Shown here: piece by piece, positions 16,298 to 24,597 of the stretch
How the letters are laid out: each line of letters opens with the position of its first letter
Position numbering within the stretch: the first letter of the stretch is position 1
NCBI GenBank assembly: GCA_038147155.1
Contig: JAYQTA010000007.1
Coordinates: 62,001 to 126,000 of the forward strand
DNA: 64,000 bases
Reading direction: 5' to 3'
From: Australimonas brisbanensis
GTDB taxonomy: Bacteria; Chloroflexota; Dehalococcoidia; Lucifugimonadales; Australimonadaceae
Notes under the pieces: generated by a model
The model's input: only the letters and a program-made list of their open reading frames with translations
Told to the model about the DNA's origin: nothing
Databases searched by the model: none
Position numbers and translations under genes: made by a program

Positions 16298-16639
16298 ATG
16301 CCCATCTACGCCTACGCCTGCGGCGCCTGCGGCCACGAGTTCGAGCTGCGCCAGAGCTTCTCCGCCGAGCCGCAGCAGCCGTGCCCCCAGTGCTCGGCCA
16401 CGGCCAATCGCCAGATCCAGGCGGTGGGTGTCATCTACAAGGGCTCCGGCTTCTACACCACGGACTACGCACGCAAGACCACCAGCCCCGCCTCCTCTTC
16501 CTCCTCCTCCAAGTCTGAGGAGATGTCGTCCGGTTCCTCCTCTGGCACCTCTGGCAGCGCGTCCTCCGGCTCCTCCAGCGAGTCCAAGTCCGCCTCCTCT
16601 TCCTCATCTGGCTCCTCCTCCAGCGCCAAGGCCGACTAG
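16298..16639 (+). CDS. FmdB-family zinc ribbon protein with Ser-rich tail
   Basis: A 113-residue protein. The N-terminal zinc ribbon has CGACGHEFE and CPQCSA, followed by the family's GSGFYTTDYARK motif near residue 50. The last half is a low-complexity Ser/Lys/Glu tail. FmdB proteins are of uncertain function (putative regulatory or chaperone-like). A consensus promoter and CIRCE operator precede it, which predicts HrcA-controlled, heat-inducible expression. dtd starts 3 nt downstream, so it is probably co-transcribed. Confidence 0.9.
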   Translation: MPIYAYACGACGHEFELRQSFSAEPQQPCPQCSATANRQIQAVGVIYKGSGFYTTDYARKTTSPASSSSSSKSEEMSSGSSSGTSGSASSGSSSESKSASSSSSGSSSSAKAD

Positions 16640-16642
16640 CCC

Positions 16643-17104
16643 ATGCGTGCGGTGCTCCAGCGAGTGAGCCGGGCCGCCGTGAGCGTGGACGGGGAGACGC
16701 TGGGCGCCATCGGCCCCGGCCTGGTAGTGCTGGTGGGCGTGGGCACGGACGATGACGAGGCTGACGCCGCCTACATCTGCGAGAAGGTGCTGCACCTGCG
16801 CCTCTTCCCGGACGGTGAGCGCAGCATGGAGCGTTCGGCCCTGGAGGCGGATGCCGGACTCTTGGTCATCAGCCAGTTCACCCTCTACGCCTCCACGCGC
16901 AGGGGCCGTCGCCCGTCCTTCACCGAAGCCGCCCCGCCCACCGAAGCTGCGCCCCGGTTCAACGATGTGCTGACCCGCCTGCGCGCCAGCGGGCTGCGGG
17001 TGGAGACGGGCCGGTTCGGGGCGATGATGGCCGTTGACCTGGTGAACGATGGCCCGGTGACCATCGTGCTCGATTCCGCGGACCGGCTCGCGCCTCGGCG
17101 CTGA
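16643..17104 (+). CDS. dtd: D-aminoacyl-tRNA deacylase
   Basis: Hydrolyses D-aminoacyl-tRNA to keep D-amino acids out of translation; 153 residues. It starts MRAVLQRVSRAAVSVDGE, as in DTD, with the SQFTLYA motif and the C-terminal NDGPVTIVLDS in place of the usual NxGPVT. It shares the CIRCE-controlled transcript with fmdB. Confidence 0.94.
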   Translation: MRAVLQRVSRAAVSVDGETLGAIGPGLVVLVGVGTDDDEADAAYICEKVLHLRLFPDGERSMERSALEADAGLLVISQFTLYASTRRGRRPSFTEAAPPTEAAPRFNDVLTRLRASGLRVETGRFGAMMAVDLVNDGPVTIVLDSADRLAPRR

Positions 17105-17173
17105 CGCGCCTCGCGCGCGAGCGGGCGCGTCCGTATACTCTGACGCCCATCCACCCCCACCGGGACGCCCGTC

Positions 17174-18901
17174 ATGCGCACGCTGCGGATAGCCCTCGCT
17201 CAGATGAACCCCACCGTGGGCGCGGTGCGCGAGAACGCCGACCGCATCATCGCCCTGATGGCCGAGGCCGAGGCCGCGGGGGCGGACATCGTCGCCTTCC
17301 CGGAACTCGCGCTCACCGGCTACCCGCCGGAGGACCTGCTGTTCAAGCGCGGGTTCCTGGCCGCAGCGGCCCGCGAGCTCGAGCGCATCGGCGCGAAGGC
17401 GGGTGAGTGCGTGGCGGTGGTGGGCGTACCGGAGCGGGTGGGCGAGCGGCTCTACAACGGGGCCGCGCTCTGCCACCGGGGGCGGGTGGCCGACACCTAT
17501 CACAAGGCGCTGCTGCCCAACTACGGCGTGTTCGACGAGCGACGCTACTTCGAGCCCGGCCACACCTTCCCCGTCTACACGTTGCGCGGAGTGCAGGTGG
17601 GCGTGAACGTGTGCGAGGACATCTGGACCGGCATCGGCCCCACCACCGTGGCGCGCGCTGCCGGTGCCGAGGTCATCGTCAACATCAACGCCTCGCCCTA
17701 CCACCGGGGCAAGGGCGCCGAGCGCGAGGCGATGCTGGCCCAGCGCGCCCAGGACCACGGCGTGGCCATCGCCTACGCCAACATGGTGGGCGGGCAGGAC
17801 GAGCTGGTCTTCGACGGCGGCTCGCTGGTGCTGGACGCGGCGGGCAGGGTCACGGCGCGCGGGCCCCAGTTCACCGAGGCGCTGGTGCTGGCCGACGTGG
17901 ACGCCGACGCCACCGGCCCGCTGCACCTGGGCGGGCCCGACGTGGAGGCGCAGCTGGCGGCGCTGGGGGCCCCGGCCCACCACACCCTCTCGGAGGAGCC
18001 CGCCCCCGTGCGCACACCTCTGGCTTCTGCCCTCGCCACACCCCTCGACCCGCTGGAGGAGGTCTACCAGGCGCTGGTGCTGGGCACGCGCGATTACGTG
18101 CGCAAGTCCGGCTTCCCCGGCGCGCTCATCGGCCTCTCCGGCGGCATCGACTCGGCGCTGACGGCGGCCATCGCCGCCGATGCCCTGGGGCCCGGTGCCG
18201 TGCGCACCGTGTTCATGCCCTCCATGTACACGGCGGACCAGTCGGCCACGGACGCCGCGGCCCTGGCCGCGGCCCTGGGCATCCAGATGGACACCATCGC
18301 CATCCGCCCGCTCTACGATGCGTTCATGGCCGCCCTGGCCCCGCTGTTCGAGGGACGCTCCCCGGACACCACCGAGGAGAACATCCAGGCGCGCATCCGG
18401 GGCAACCTGCTCATGGCGCTGTCCAACAAGCTGGGGTGGATCGTCCTCACCACCGGCAACAAGTCGGAGATGGCCACGGGCTACGCCACCCTGTACGGCG
18501 ACATGGCGGGGGGCTTCGCCGTCATCAAGGACGTGCCCAAGACGCTGGTGTTCGACCTGTGCCGCCACCTGAACGCCAGCCGGGGTCGCGAGGTCATCCC
18601 CGAGGCCATCATCGTCCGTCCGCCCACCGCCGAGCTGCGCCCCGACCAGAAGGACGAGGACTCGCTGCCTCCCTACCCGGTGCTGGACGCCATCCTCCAG
18701 GCCTACGTGGAGGAGGACCACACCGTGGACGAGATGCTGGCTGCGGGGCACCCCCCGGAGGCGGTGGCGCGCGCCGTGCGGCTGGTGGACCGCTCCGAGT
18801 ACAAGCGCCGGCAGGCCCCGCCGGGGGTGAAGATCACCCGACGCAACTTCGGGCGCGATAGGCGATTGCCCATCGTGAACCGCTACCAACCCCCCGTCTG
18901 A
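17174..18901 (+). CDS. nadE: Glutamine-dependent NAD+ synthetase
   Basis: Final step of NAD synthesis: deamido-NAD + Gln + ATP to NAD. 575 residues in two domains. The N-terminal nitrilase-like glutaminase has catalytic E44 (FPELALTG), K111 (YHKALLPN) and C147 (NVCEDIW). The C-terminal synthetase has the ATP pyrophosphatase loop SGGIDS (322-327) and TTGNKSEMATGY. Located 69 nt after dtd; a TATACT at 17134-17139 could be a separate -10. Confidence 0.96.
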   Translation: MRTLRIALAQMNPTVGAVRENADRIIALMAEAEAAGADIVAFPELALTGYPPEDLLFKRGFLAAAARELERIGAKAGECVAVVGVPERVGERLYNGAALCHRGRVADTYHKALLPNYGVFDERRYFEPGHTFPVYTLRGVQVGVNVCEDIWTGIGPTTVARAAGAEVIVNINASPYHRGKGAEREAMLAQRAQDHGVAIAYANMVGGQDELVFDGGSLVLDAAGRVTARGPQFTEALVLADVDADATGPLHLGGPDVEAQLAALGAPAHHTLSEEPAPVRTPLASALATPLDPLEEVYQALVLGTRDYVRKSGFPGALIGLSGGIDSALTAAIAADALGPGAVRTVFMPSMYTADQSATDAAALAAALGIQMDTIAIRPLYDAFMAALAPLFEGRSPDTTEENIQARIRGNLLMALSNKLGWIVLTTGNKSEMATGYATLYGDMAGGFAVIKDVPKTLVFDLCRHLNASRGREVIPEAIIVRPPTAELRPDQKDEDSLPPYPVLDAILQAYVEEDHTVDEMLAAGHPPEAVARAVRLVDRSEYKRRQAPPGVKITRRNFGRDRRLPIVNRYQPPV

Positions 18902-19207
18902 GGCCCGCCGGGCCAGCGCGAACCCCAGCAACGGGGCAGAATCTCTGCCCGAAGCCCTGATTTTCTCTCCGGTCTAAGCGCTGTTCTGCGCTTATGCGTG
19001 CTGGTGTGCAGCACCTTACCCACGAACGCCGAGTGAACAGGGCTGCTGGTATCTGCTTATCTGCACTCACTTGCGCGTGAAAGCACGTACAGTACCGTGA
19101 TGCGGCTCGAGAGCGCGGATGGGAATCGCTGCTTTCCGCTCCCCGCCCTTGGCGCAGGGTTCCCGCAGGGCTATCCTCGCCCCACTTCCCCACCCTGGAG
19201 GGGCCTC
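18902..19207. other. Intergenic region between nadE and the first SDR gene
   Basis: About 300 bases with lower GC than the flanks. GGGCAGA-ATC-TCTGCCC (18934-18950) is a 7-bp hairpin that could terminate nadE, though no T tract follows directly. Nothing else was recognised; short open frames here have no coding features. Confidence 0.5.
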
Positions 19208-20174
19208 ATGAGCAACCGGAACCAGCCCGAACGCGTGCTGGAGGGCAGGGTCGCCATCGTCACCGGCGGAGGCCGGGGCCTGGGCCGCGCCCACGCCCTG
19301 GCCCTCGCCGAGGCGGGCGCTCGGGTCATCGTCAACGACATCGGCGTGGAGCGCGACGGCTCTGGCGGCACCGGCGCCCCCGCCGACGAGGTGGTGGCGC
19401 AGATCCGCGAGAACGGCGGAGATGCGGCGGCCTCCTACGAGTCGGTGGCCGACTTCGCCGGCGCGGGGCGCATCGTCCAGGCGGCGCTGGACCACTTCGG
19501 GCGGCCTCGACATCCTGGTGAACAACGCGGGCATCTTCCGCCACAAGCTGATCCACCAGATGAGCGAGGAGGAGTGGGACGACGTGCTCAACGTCCACCT
19601 CAAGGGCACGTTCTCCACCGCCCGCCACGCCGTTCCCCTGTTCCGGGAGCAGCGCTCCGGACGCATCATCAACACCGCCTCCTCCCAGTGGCGCAACCCG
19701 GAGGGCCGTGCCAACTACGGGGCGGCCAAGGGCGCCATCGTCTCCCTCACCTGGGCGCTCGCCTTCGAGCTGGCCCCCTTCGGGGCCACGGCCAACGCCA
19801 TCGCCCCCATGGGCGCGACGCGCTCCTTCAACGACCCGGGACACCGCGAGATGGTGGCCGCCGCCGGGCTCAAGCGCCAGAAGGACCCCGGTGAGCAGGG
19901 TGAGAACCGCGCCGGACCGGAGTTCGTCTCGCCCCTGGTGGTCTACCTGGCCTCCGACCGGGCCAGGGACGTGAACGGCGTGGTGTTCCGGGTGGGCTCC
20001 GGCAAGATCGGCCGCTACGCCCACCCCACGGAGACGCGCTCCCTCTACCGCGACTGGCGCAGGGAGGGCGTGTGGCCCGTGGAGGAGCTGGAGGAGCAGA
20101 TCCCCGGCTCGCTGATACCCGGCGGGGCCGCCCGCGCCCCCTTCATCCCCACCTACGATGAACCCCGCCCCTAA
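19208..20174 (+). pseudogene. SDR-family oxidoreductase, frameshifted (or single-base sequence error)
   Basis: Short-chain dehydrogenase/reductase in two frames. The first part (from ATG 19208, GGAGGGG upstream) carries the NAD motif GGGRGLG and ends at DHFG; the rest, one frame over, carries LDILVNNAGIF, ASSQWRNPEGR, YGAAKGA and the C-terminus. Aligned with the paralogue at 20185, one extra C in GCGGCCTCGA (about 19505) explains the break. All catalytic residues survive otherwise, so a sequencing or assembly error is as likely as a true pseudogene. Confidence 0.85.
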
Positions 20175-20184
20175 AGGAGCAGCG

Positions 20185-21120
20185 ATGCCGAAGCAGTACC
20201 TGGCAGGCAAGGTCGCCATCGTCACCGGCTCGGGCCGGGGCATCGGACGCGGGCACGCGCTCGCCCTGGCAGCGCACGGGGCCAAGGTGGTGGTCAACGA
20301 CCCGGGAGTCGCCCGCGACGGCAGCGGCGGGTCCATCGCCCCGGCCGACAAGGTGGTGGCGGAGATCCGCGAGAACGGCGGGGAGGCCGTGGTCTCCTAC
20401 GAGTCGGTGGCCGAATTCGACTCGGCCCGCAACCTGGTGCAGACCGCCGTGGACACCTACGGACGACTGGACATCCTGGTGAACAACGCCGGCATCGCCC
20501 GCGAGGGGCTCTTCCACCAGCTGACCGAGGACGACTTCGACGCGGTGATCGGCGTGCACCTGAAGGGGACGTTCAACACCGTCCGGCACGCCGTCCCCCT
20601 GATGCGCGAGCAGGGCTCCGGGCGCATCATCAACACCGCCTCCTCCCAGTGGCGCAACCCGGAGGGGCGTTCCATCTACGGGGCGGCCAAGGGCGGCATC
20701 GTCTCGCTCACCTGGGCGCTGGCGTGGGAGCTGGCTCCCCTGGGCATCACCGTCAACGCCATCGCCCCCATGGGCCAGACCCGTGCCTTCACCGACTACA
20801 AGCACCCGCAGATGCTGGCCGACGGAGGCCTCAGGACCAAGAAGGCGGGGGATGAGCTCACCACCGATAGGCCGGGGGGCGAGCACGTCTCCCCCATCGT
20901 CGTCTGGCTCGCTTCGGAGCTGGCCAAGGACGTCACCGGCATGGTGTTCCGCGCGGGCTCCGGCAAGTTCGGCGTCTACACCCACCCCAGCGAGGTGCGC
21001 ACCGTCTTCAAGGACTGGCGCAACAAGGGCCCGTGGACCCAGGCGGAACTGGCCAAGGTGCTCCCCGCCTCGCTCCTGTTCGACGACGCCAAGGCCCCGT
21101 TCATCCCGGAGTACGAGTAG
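20185..21120 (+). CDS. SDR-family NAD(P)-dependent oxidoreductase
   Basis: A 311-residue short-chain dehydrogenase. NAD-binding GSGRGIG is at 15-21, NNAG at 100-103, and the catalytic pair is Y165/K169 in YGAAK, with Ser at 153-154 in TASSQW. The long form (about 310 aa), with insert ARDGSGGS and C-terminal HPSEVRTVFKDW, resembles the dehydrogenase part of multifunctional acyl-CoA enzymes. Tandem paralogue of the preceding gene; ATG 20185 follows AAAGGAG. The two may form an operon. Substrate unknown. Confidence 0.9.
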   Translation: MPKQYLAGKVAIVTGSGRGIGRGHALALAAHGAKVVVNDPGVARDGSGGSIAPADKVVAEIRENGGEAVVSYESVAEFDSARNLVQTAVDTYGRLDILVNNAGIAREGLFHQLTEDDFDAVIGVHLKGTFNTVRHAVPLMREQGSGRIINTASSQWRNPEGRSIYGAAKGGIVSLTWALAWELAPLGITVNAIAPMGQTRAFTDYKHPQMLADGGLRTKKAGDELTTDRPGGEHVSPIVVWLASELAKDVTGMVFRAGSGKFGVYTHPSEVRTVFKDWRNKGPWTQAELAKVLPASLLFDDAKAPFIPEYE

Positions 21121-21245
21121 CCCCGCTCGCTGCGCTCTCTCGTTCCAGGGGACTCCCCTGCGCCCCTTGCGGGGGCTACCCCGTCTACGCGCCCTGCCGG
21201 GCGCTCAACGTGGGGCCTGCGGCCCCGCTCGCTGCGCTCACGCGT
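21121..21245 (+). repeat. Dispersed hairpin repeat, copy D (type I)
   Basis: Begins on the base after the SDR stop codon. The 17-nt boundary CCCCGCTCGCTGCGCTC occurs exactly at both ends (21121-21137 and 21223-21239). Inside are AGGGGACTCCCCT, GCCCC-TTGCG-GGGGC, TACCCCGTCTAC, GCGCCC-TGCC-GGGCGC and GGGGCC-TGC-GGCCCC. Sits between convergent genes. Confidence 0.87.
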
Positions 21246-21287
21246 GGAAGCCGCGCGGGGCCAGCACGCATAGTTCACCATCGGGAA

Positions 21288-21380
21288 TGGGGCGCAGCCC
21301 CAAAGAACGCCGACAAGCCGGGGACTGTCCGGGCTAGAGAGGTGCAGCGGGTGAGGGCACCTGTCCCCGCCGCAGGCGGG
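21288..21380 (+). repeat. Accessory repeat module M2, copy 2
   Basis: GGGGC-GCA-GCCCC, then GCCGACAAGCCGGGGAC, GTCCGGGCTAGAGAGGTGCAG and a G/C-rich hairpin, directly after repeat copy D. The same order as at 55813-55901. Confidence 0.72.
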
Positions 21381-21390
21381 CGAAGCGCCC

Positions 21391-21735
21391 CTAGCCCCCC
21401 GCGAAGCGGCGGGCGATGAACGAGTCGGGGCCCTCGGCCTCCAGGGCGCGCAGCGCCTCCAGCACCGCCGCCTGGGCGATGTCCTCCCGGTTCACCTTCC
21501 GCACGCCGTGCTGGCGGCGCAGGATGCGCCGGATGTCCTCCACCGCCTCCACCGCGTCGGGCCGGAAGCGGTAGGTCACCTTCACCCGCTCGGCGGCATC
21601 GTCCTCGGGGGGCCGGCTGGCCGCCTCAAGCGCCGCCACCTCCGCCTCCACCTCGGCGGGCGAGCGCAGTATGGCTCCCTTCCCGCGGCTCTCCAGCTCC
21701 GGGAATGCGAACACGGGCCGCTTGGCCTTAGCCAC
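21391..21735 (-). CDS. Small protein paired with ParA, possible ribbon-helix-helix DNA-binding partner
   Basis: A 114-residue protein. The second half (VKVTYRFRPDAVEAVEDIRR then NREDIAQAAVLEALRAL) has the strand-helix-helix look of an RHH DNA-binding domain; the N-terminus is basic. GTG 21735 overlaps the parA stop by 8 nt, so the two are translationally coupled. Small RHH proteins downstream of ParA are typical centromere-binding partners (ParG/Omega-like) or chromosome-positioning adaptors. Assignment is by context and pattern, not firm homology. Confidence 0.65.
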   Translation of the reverse strand: MAKAKRPVFAFPELESRGKGAILRSPAEVEAEVAALEAASRPPEDDAAERVKVTYRFRPDAVEAVEDIRRILRRQHGVRKVNREDIAQAAVLEALRALEAEGPDSFIARRFAGG

Positions 21736-22528
21736 TGACCACCTCCTGCGCCAACCGGTGGTACTGCTTCGCCCCGTCCAGGTCCCTGCGCCAGAGGGCC
21801 AGCGGGGTGTGGTAGCCGGGCGCCTCGGCGAAGCGCACCGACTGCTTGATCACCTCATCGAACAGCCGCAGCCCCTCCCGCTCGCAGAACTCCGCCAGGT
21901 ACTGGCGCACCTCGCGTGCGTTGAGGGTGCGAGCGTCGTAGCGGGTGGCCAGGATGCCCAGCACCGCCAGCTTGGGGTTGGTCACCTCGCGCACCGACTC
22001 CAGCGTGTCCAGCAGCATACGCAGCCCGCGCAGCGACATGTACTCGGTGGAGATGGGGATGAGCACCTGGTCAGCCGCCGTCAGCGAGTTCACCGTCAGG
22101 ATGCCCAGCGAGGGCGGCGTGTCGATGACGATGTAGTCGTAGCGGTCCAGCACGGGCTTGAGCCGGCGCTGGAGCACCGTCTCGGCGGCCAGGGCCTGCT
22201 TGAGCTCGATCTCCGCACCCGCCAGGTCGATGGTGGCCGGCACCAGGTCGAAGGAGAACTCGGTGGGGATGATGACATCGGCGATGCTCACGCCGGGTTT
22301 GACCAGCGCGTCGTAGACCGAGCGCTCCAGCGTGGTGGTGTCCATGCCCAGGCACACCGCGCAACCGCCCTGGGGATCCATGTCCACCAGCAACGTGCGC
22401 TTACCCAACTCGGCGATGCACGCGGCCAGGTTCACGGAGGTGGTGGTCTTGGCCACTCCCCCCTTCTGGTTGGCCACGGCGATGACCACCGGGCCGTGCC
22501 CGGCCCCGTTCTCAGACACAGGCGCCAT
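21728..22528 (-). CDS. ParA-family ATPase
   Basis: A 266-residue Walker-type partition ATPase. Deviant Walker A KGGVAKTT is at 22-29, followed by VDMDPQGG, the Walker B-like VIDTPPSLGIL and the ISTEYMSLRG loop, as in Soj/ParA. It lacks a long N-terminal HTH, as in chromosomal ParA. ATG 22528 has GAGGGAG upstream. A ParB with spo0J fold is not adjacent; the partner is the RHH-like gene. A promoter TTGACC-N18-TACCGT lies at 22626-22597. Confidence 0.9.
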   Translation of the reverse strand: MAPVSENGAGHGPVVIAVANQKGGVAKTTTSVNLAACIAELGKRTLLVDMDPQGGCAVCLGMDTTTLERSVYDALVKPGVSIADVIIPTEFSFDLVPATIDLAGAEIELKQALAAETVLQRRLKPVLDRYDYIVIDTPPSLGILTVNSLTAADQVLIPISTEYMSLRGLRMLLDTLESVREVTNPKLAVLGILATRYDARTLNAREVRQYLAEFCEREGLRLFDEVIKQSVRFAEAPGYHTPLALWRRDLDGAKQYHRLAQEVVSG

Positions 22529-22596
22529 GCGCTCCCTCACTATCTCCACACCCGCGCGCAGCCCGCGCGAGGCCCGCTCCCCTGCGGGCAGCACGC

Positions 22597-22626
22597 ACGG
22601 TACGCGCACGGCAAGCCTGAGGTCAA
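22597..22626 (-). promoter_or_regulatory. Candidate promoter of parA
   Basis: Minus strand TTGACC (22626-22621), 18-bp spacer, TACCGT (22602-22597). Just upstream is a palindrome TTTTGC-CA-GCAAAA (22643-22656) in an unusually AT-rich patch, a possible operator. Confidence 0.45.
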
Positions 22627-22734
22627 GTTTTGTTGATTACTGTTTTGCCAGCAAAATGGCTCGCACTCTGTTTCGAGCGAGCCGCAGACAAGCCGGGAAG
22701 TATCCGTGCTGGCCACGCGCCTGCTGCTCTGTGC

Positions 22735-22851
22735 GAGCGCAGCGACCGGGGCCGCAGGCCCCACATTAAGCGCCCGGCAGGGCGCGTAGACGGGGGTTCG
22801 GCGCGAAGCGCCCAGGGTGTGCCCCCCTTAGCCGAGCGCCCGAAGGGCGCG
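22735..22851 (-). repeat. Dispersed hairpin repeat, copy E (type II)
   Basis: Reverse orientation in the 411-base gap between parA and ppc. It has GGGGCC-TGC-GGCCCC, GCGCCC-TGCC-GGGCGC, the linker GAACCCCCGTCTAC, the stem GGCGC-TTC-GCGCC and a weaker first stem. Confidence 0.82.
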
Positions 22852-22939
22852 GAGCCCGCGGGACCACCCTCGCGCGAGTCCGGTATCATGGCACGCGTCG
22901 AAATACCCCGCGCTACGCGCGCGCAGAGAGCAGGAACCG

Positions 22940-24418
22940 ATGGCCTTCATCCCGCCCAAGTGCATGAGCACCCAGCACCCCGACAACGCCACCGCGCCGT
23001 CGTACGCCATCGACGGGGTCATCAAGGGCGAGGGAGAGATCGTGGAGGCGTCGGACATCTTCGCCCTGGGCGCCGATGAACAGATGTGGGACTCGGAGGG
23101 CAAGGACGCCGACAACCGCGTCGTCCAGAAGCTGCTCGCCAACTACCCGGAGCAGTTCAAGAAGACCCGGCTGGGGCGTGATGCCGTCATCACCCTGCGC
23201 GTGCCCAACCCGTCCATCGAGCTGGAGATGCGCAAGTCGCTGGTGGAAGCCCTCCAGGGCATCCCCGCCGCCTACGACATGGCGCGCGGGTTCTACGGCG
23301 GCGAGGCGGGCGACCTGGACGCCCCCATTCAGGAGGTCATCCTCCCGATGACCACCAACGCGCCTGAACTCACCTTCATCGCCACCTACTACGAGCGGTT
23401 CATCGTGGGCCAGGAGGACCAGGAACTCATGGGCGGGCGCACCGTCCAGGACTGGATCGGCGAGTTCCACCCCAAGACCCTGCGCGTCATCCCCCTGGTG
23501 GAGGACCTGGAGCACATGCTCACGGCCGACGCCATCGTGGGCGAGTACCTCCAGGGCCGGGGCGCCACCTTCCAGCGCGTGTTCCTGGCCCGCTCAGACC
23601 CCGCCCTCAACTACGGCTCCACCGCCGCCGACCTCATGGTCAAGGTCGCCCTCCAGCGCCTGCACCGGCTGGAGCAGACCCTGGGCATCCCCATCTACCC
23701 CATCATCGGCGCGGGGAGCGTCCCCTTCCGGGGGCACCTGAGCCCGGTGAACCTGGAGCGCGCGTTCCGGGAGTACCCGTCCATCCACACCTACACCATC
23801 CAGTCGGCCTTCAAGTTCGACCACCCGGTGGAGACGGTGCGCGAGGCCATCGGCAAGATCCGCGAGCACGAGCGCACCGAGCCCCGGCCCATCGACGAGA
23901 AGCGCGCCCGCCAGGTCATCGACAAGCTGGCCGCCGCCTACCAGCACCAGGTGAAGACCCTGGCCCCGTTCATCAACGCCGTCTCCGCCAAGGTGCCGCG
24001 CCGGCGCGACCGCAAGCTGCACGTGGGCCTCTTCGGCTACGGACGCTCCCTGGAGGGCAACTCCGACGTCACCCTCCCGCGCGCCATCGCCTTCGCCGCT
24101 GCCGCCTACTCCATGGGCGTCCCGCCCGAACTGCTGGGCATCGCCGCCCTCTCCAAGGAGGACCTGGCGTGGGTGCGGGAGGTCTACCCCTCGCTGGACG
24201 AGGACATGGCCGCCGCGCTGCGCTTCGCCAACGAGAAGCAGGTGCACGACCTGCTGGGTGAGTCGTACGTGAAGCAGCTGGGGCGCTTCGGCTGGGAGAT
24301 AGACCGCGTCCACGAGGGGCTCACTAGCGCCATCTGGGCGGGCATGGCAGAGAACTCCACCGTCAACGTGCGCTCCTTCATCGAGGACGCGGCGGGGATC
24401 AGGAAGTTCCTGGGGTAG
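22940..24418 (+). CDS. ppcA: Phosphoenolpyruvate carboxylase, archaeal type
   Basis: Carboxylates PEP to oxaloacetate (anaplerosis). At 492 residues it is about half the size of the common bacterial enzyme and belongs to the archaeal-type family: the start IPPKCMSTQHPDNATAPSYA is diagnostic, and IGAGSVPFRGHLSP and LFGYGRSLEGN match conserved family blocks. The type is frequent in archaea and rare in bacteria. Single-gene unit; a TATCAT at 22884-22889 may be its -10, and a strong terminator follows. Confidence 0.93.
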   Translation: MAFIPPKCMSTQHPDNATAPSYAIDGVIKGEGEIVEASDIFALGADEQMWDSEGKDADNRVVQKLLANYPEQFKKTRLGRDAVITLRVPNPSIELEMRKSLVEALQGIPAAYDMARGFYGGEAGDLDAPIQEVILPMTTNAPELTFIATYYERFIVGQEDQELMGGRTVQDWIGEFHPKTLRVIPLVEDLEHMLTADAIVGEYLQGRGATFQRVFLARSDPALNYGSTAADLMVKVALQRLHRLEQTLGIPIYPIIGAGSVPFRGHLSPVNLERAFREYPSIHTYTIQSAFKFDHPVETVREAIGKIREHERTEPRPIDEKRARQVIDKLAAAYQHQVKTLAPFINAVSAKVPRRRDRKLHVGLFGYGRSLEGNSDVTLPRAIAFAAAAYSMGVPPELLGIAALSKEDLAWVREVYPSLDEDMAAALRFANEKQVHDLLGESYVKQLGRFGWEIDRVHEGLTSAIWAGMAENSTVNVRSFIEDAAGIRKFLG

Positions 24419-24529
24419 GGCAACAAGTTCAATACTCGGCCATTTCCGGCGAGGGGAAGGAAATAGAGGACCGAAGCAGCCAGCTCGCGAAGATTTGTAA
24501 AGCTATTTGGTCTGGCCGCGCCTAGGTTC

Positions 24530-24570
24530 AACGAGAGAGGCCCCGGTTCTCACCGAGGCCTCTCTCGTTT
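24530..24570. terminator. Bidirectional terminator between ppcA and thiolase
   Basis: Perfect 13-bp stem AACGAGAGAGGCC (24530-24542) with 24557-24569, followed by T residues on the plus strand; the convergent thiolase gene ends at 24598. Confidence 0.85.
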
Positions 24571-24597
24571 CCGCCGCTATCGCCCGTGCGCGTTCAG

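Noticed and set aside
16604..18931. A 775-codon minus-strand open frame across dtd and nadE
   Set aside because: His/Gly/Arg-rich shadow with no domain; the plus strand encodes complete DTD and NadE.
22620..22665. AT-rich patch upstream of parA as a replication origin
   Set aside because: No DnaA boxes, and dnaA, dnaN or gyr genes are absent; better explained as promoter and operator sequence.
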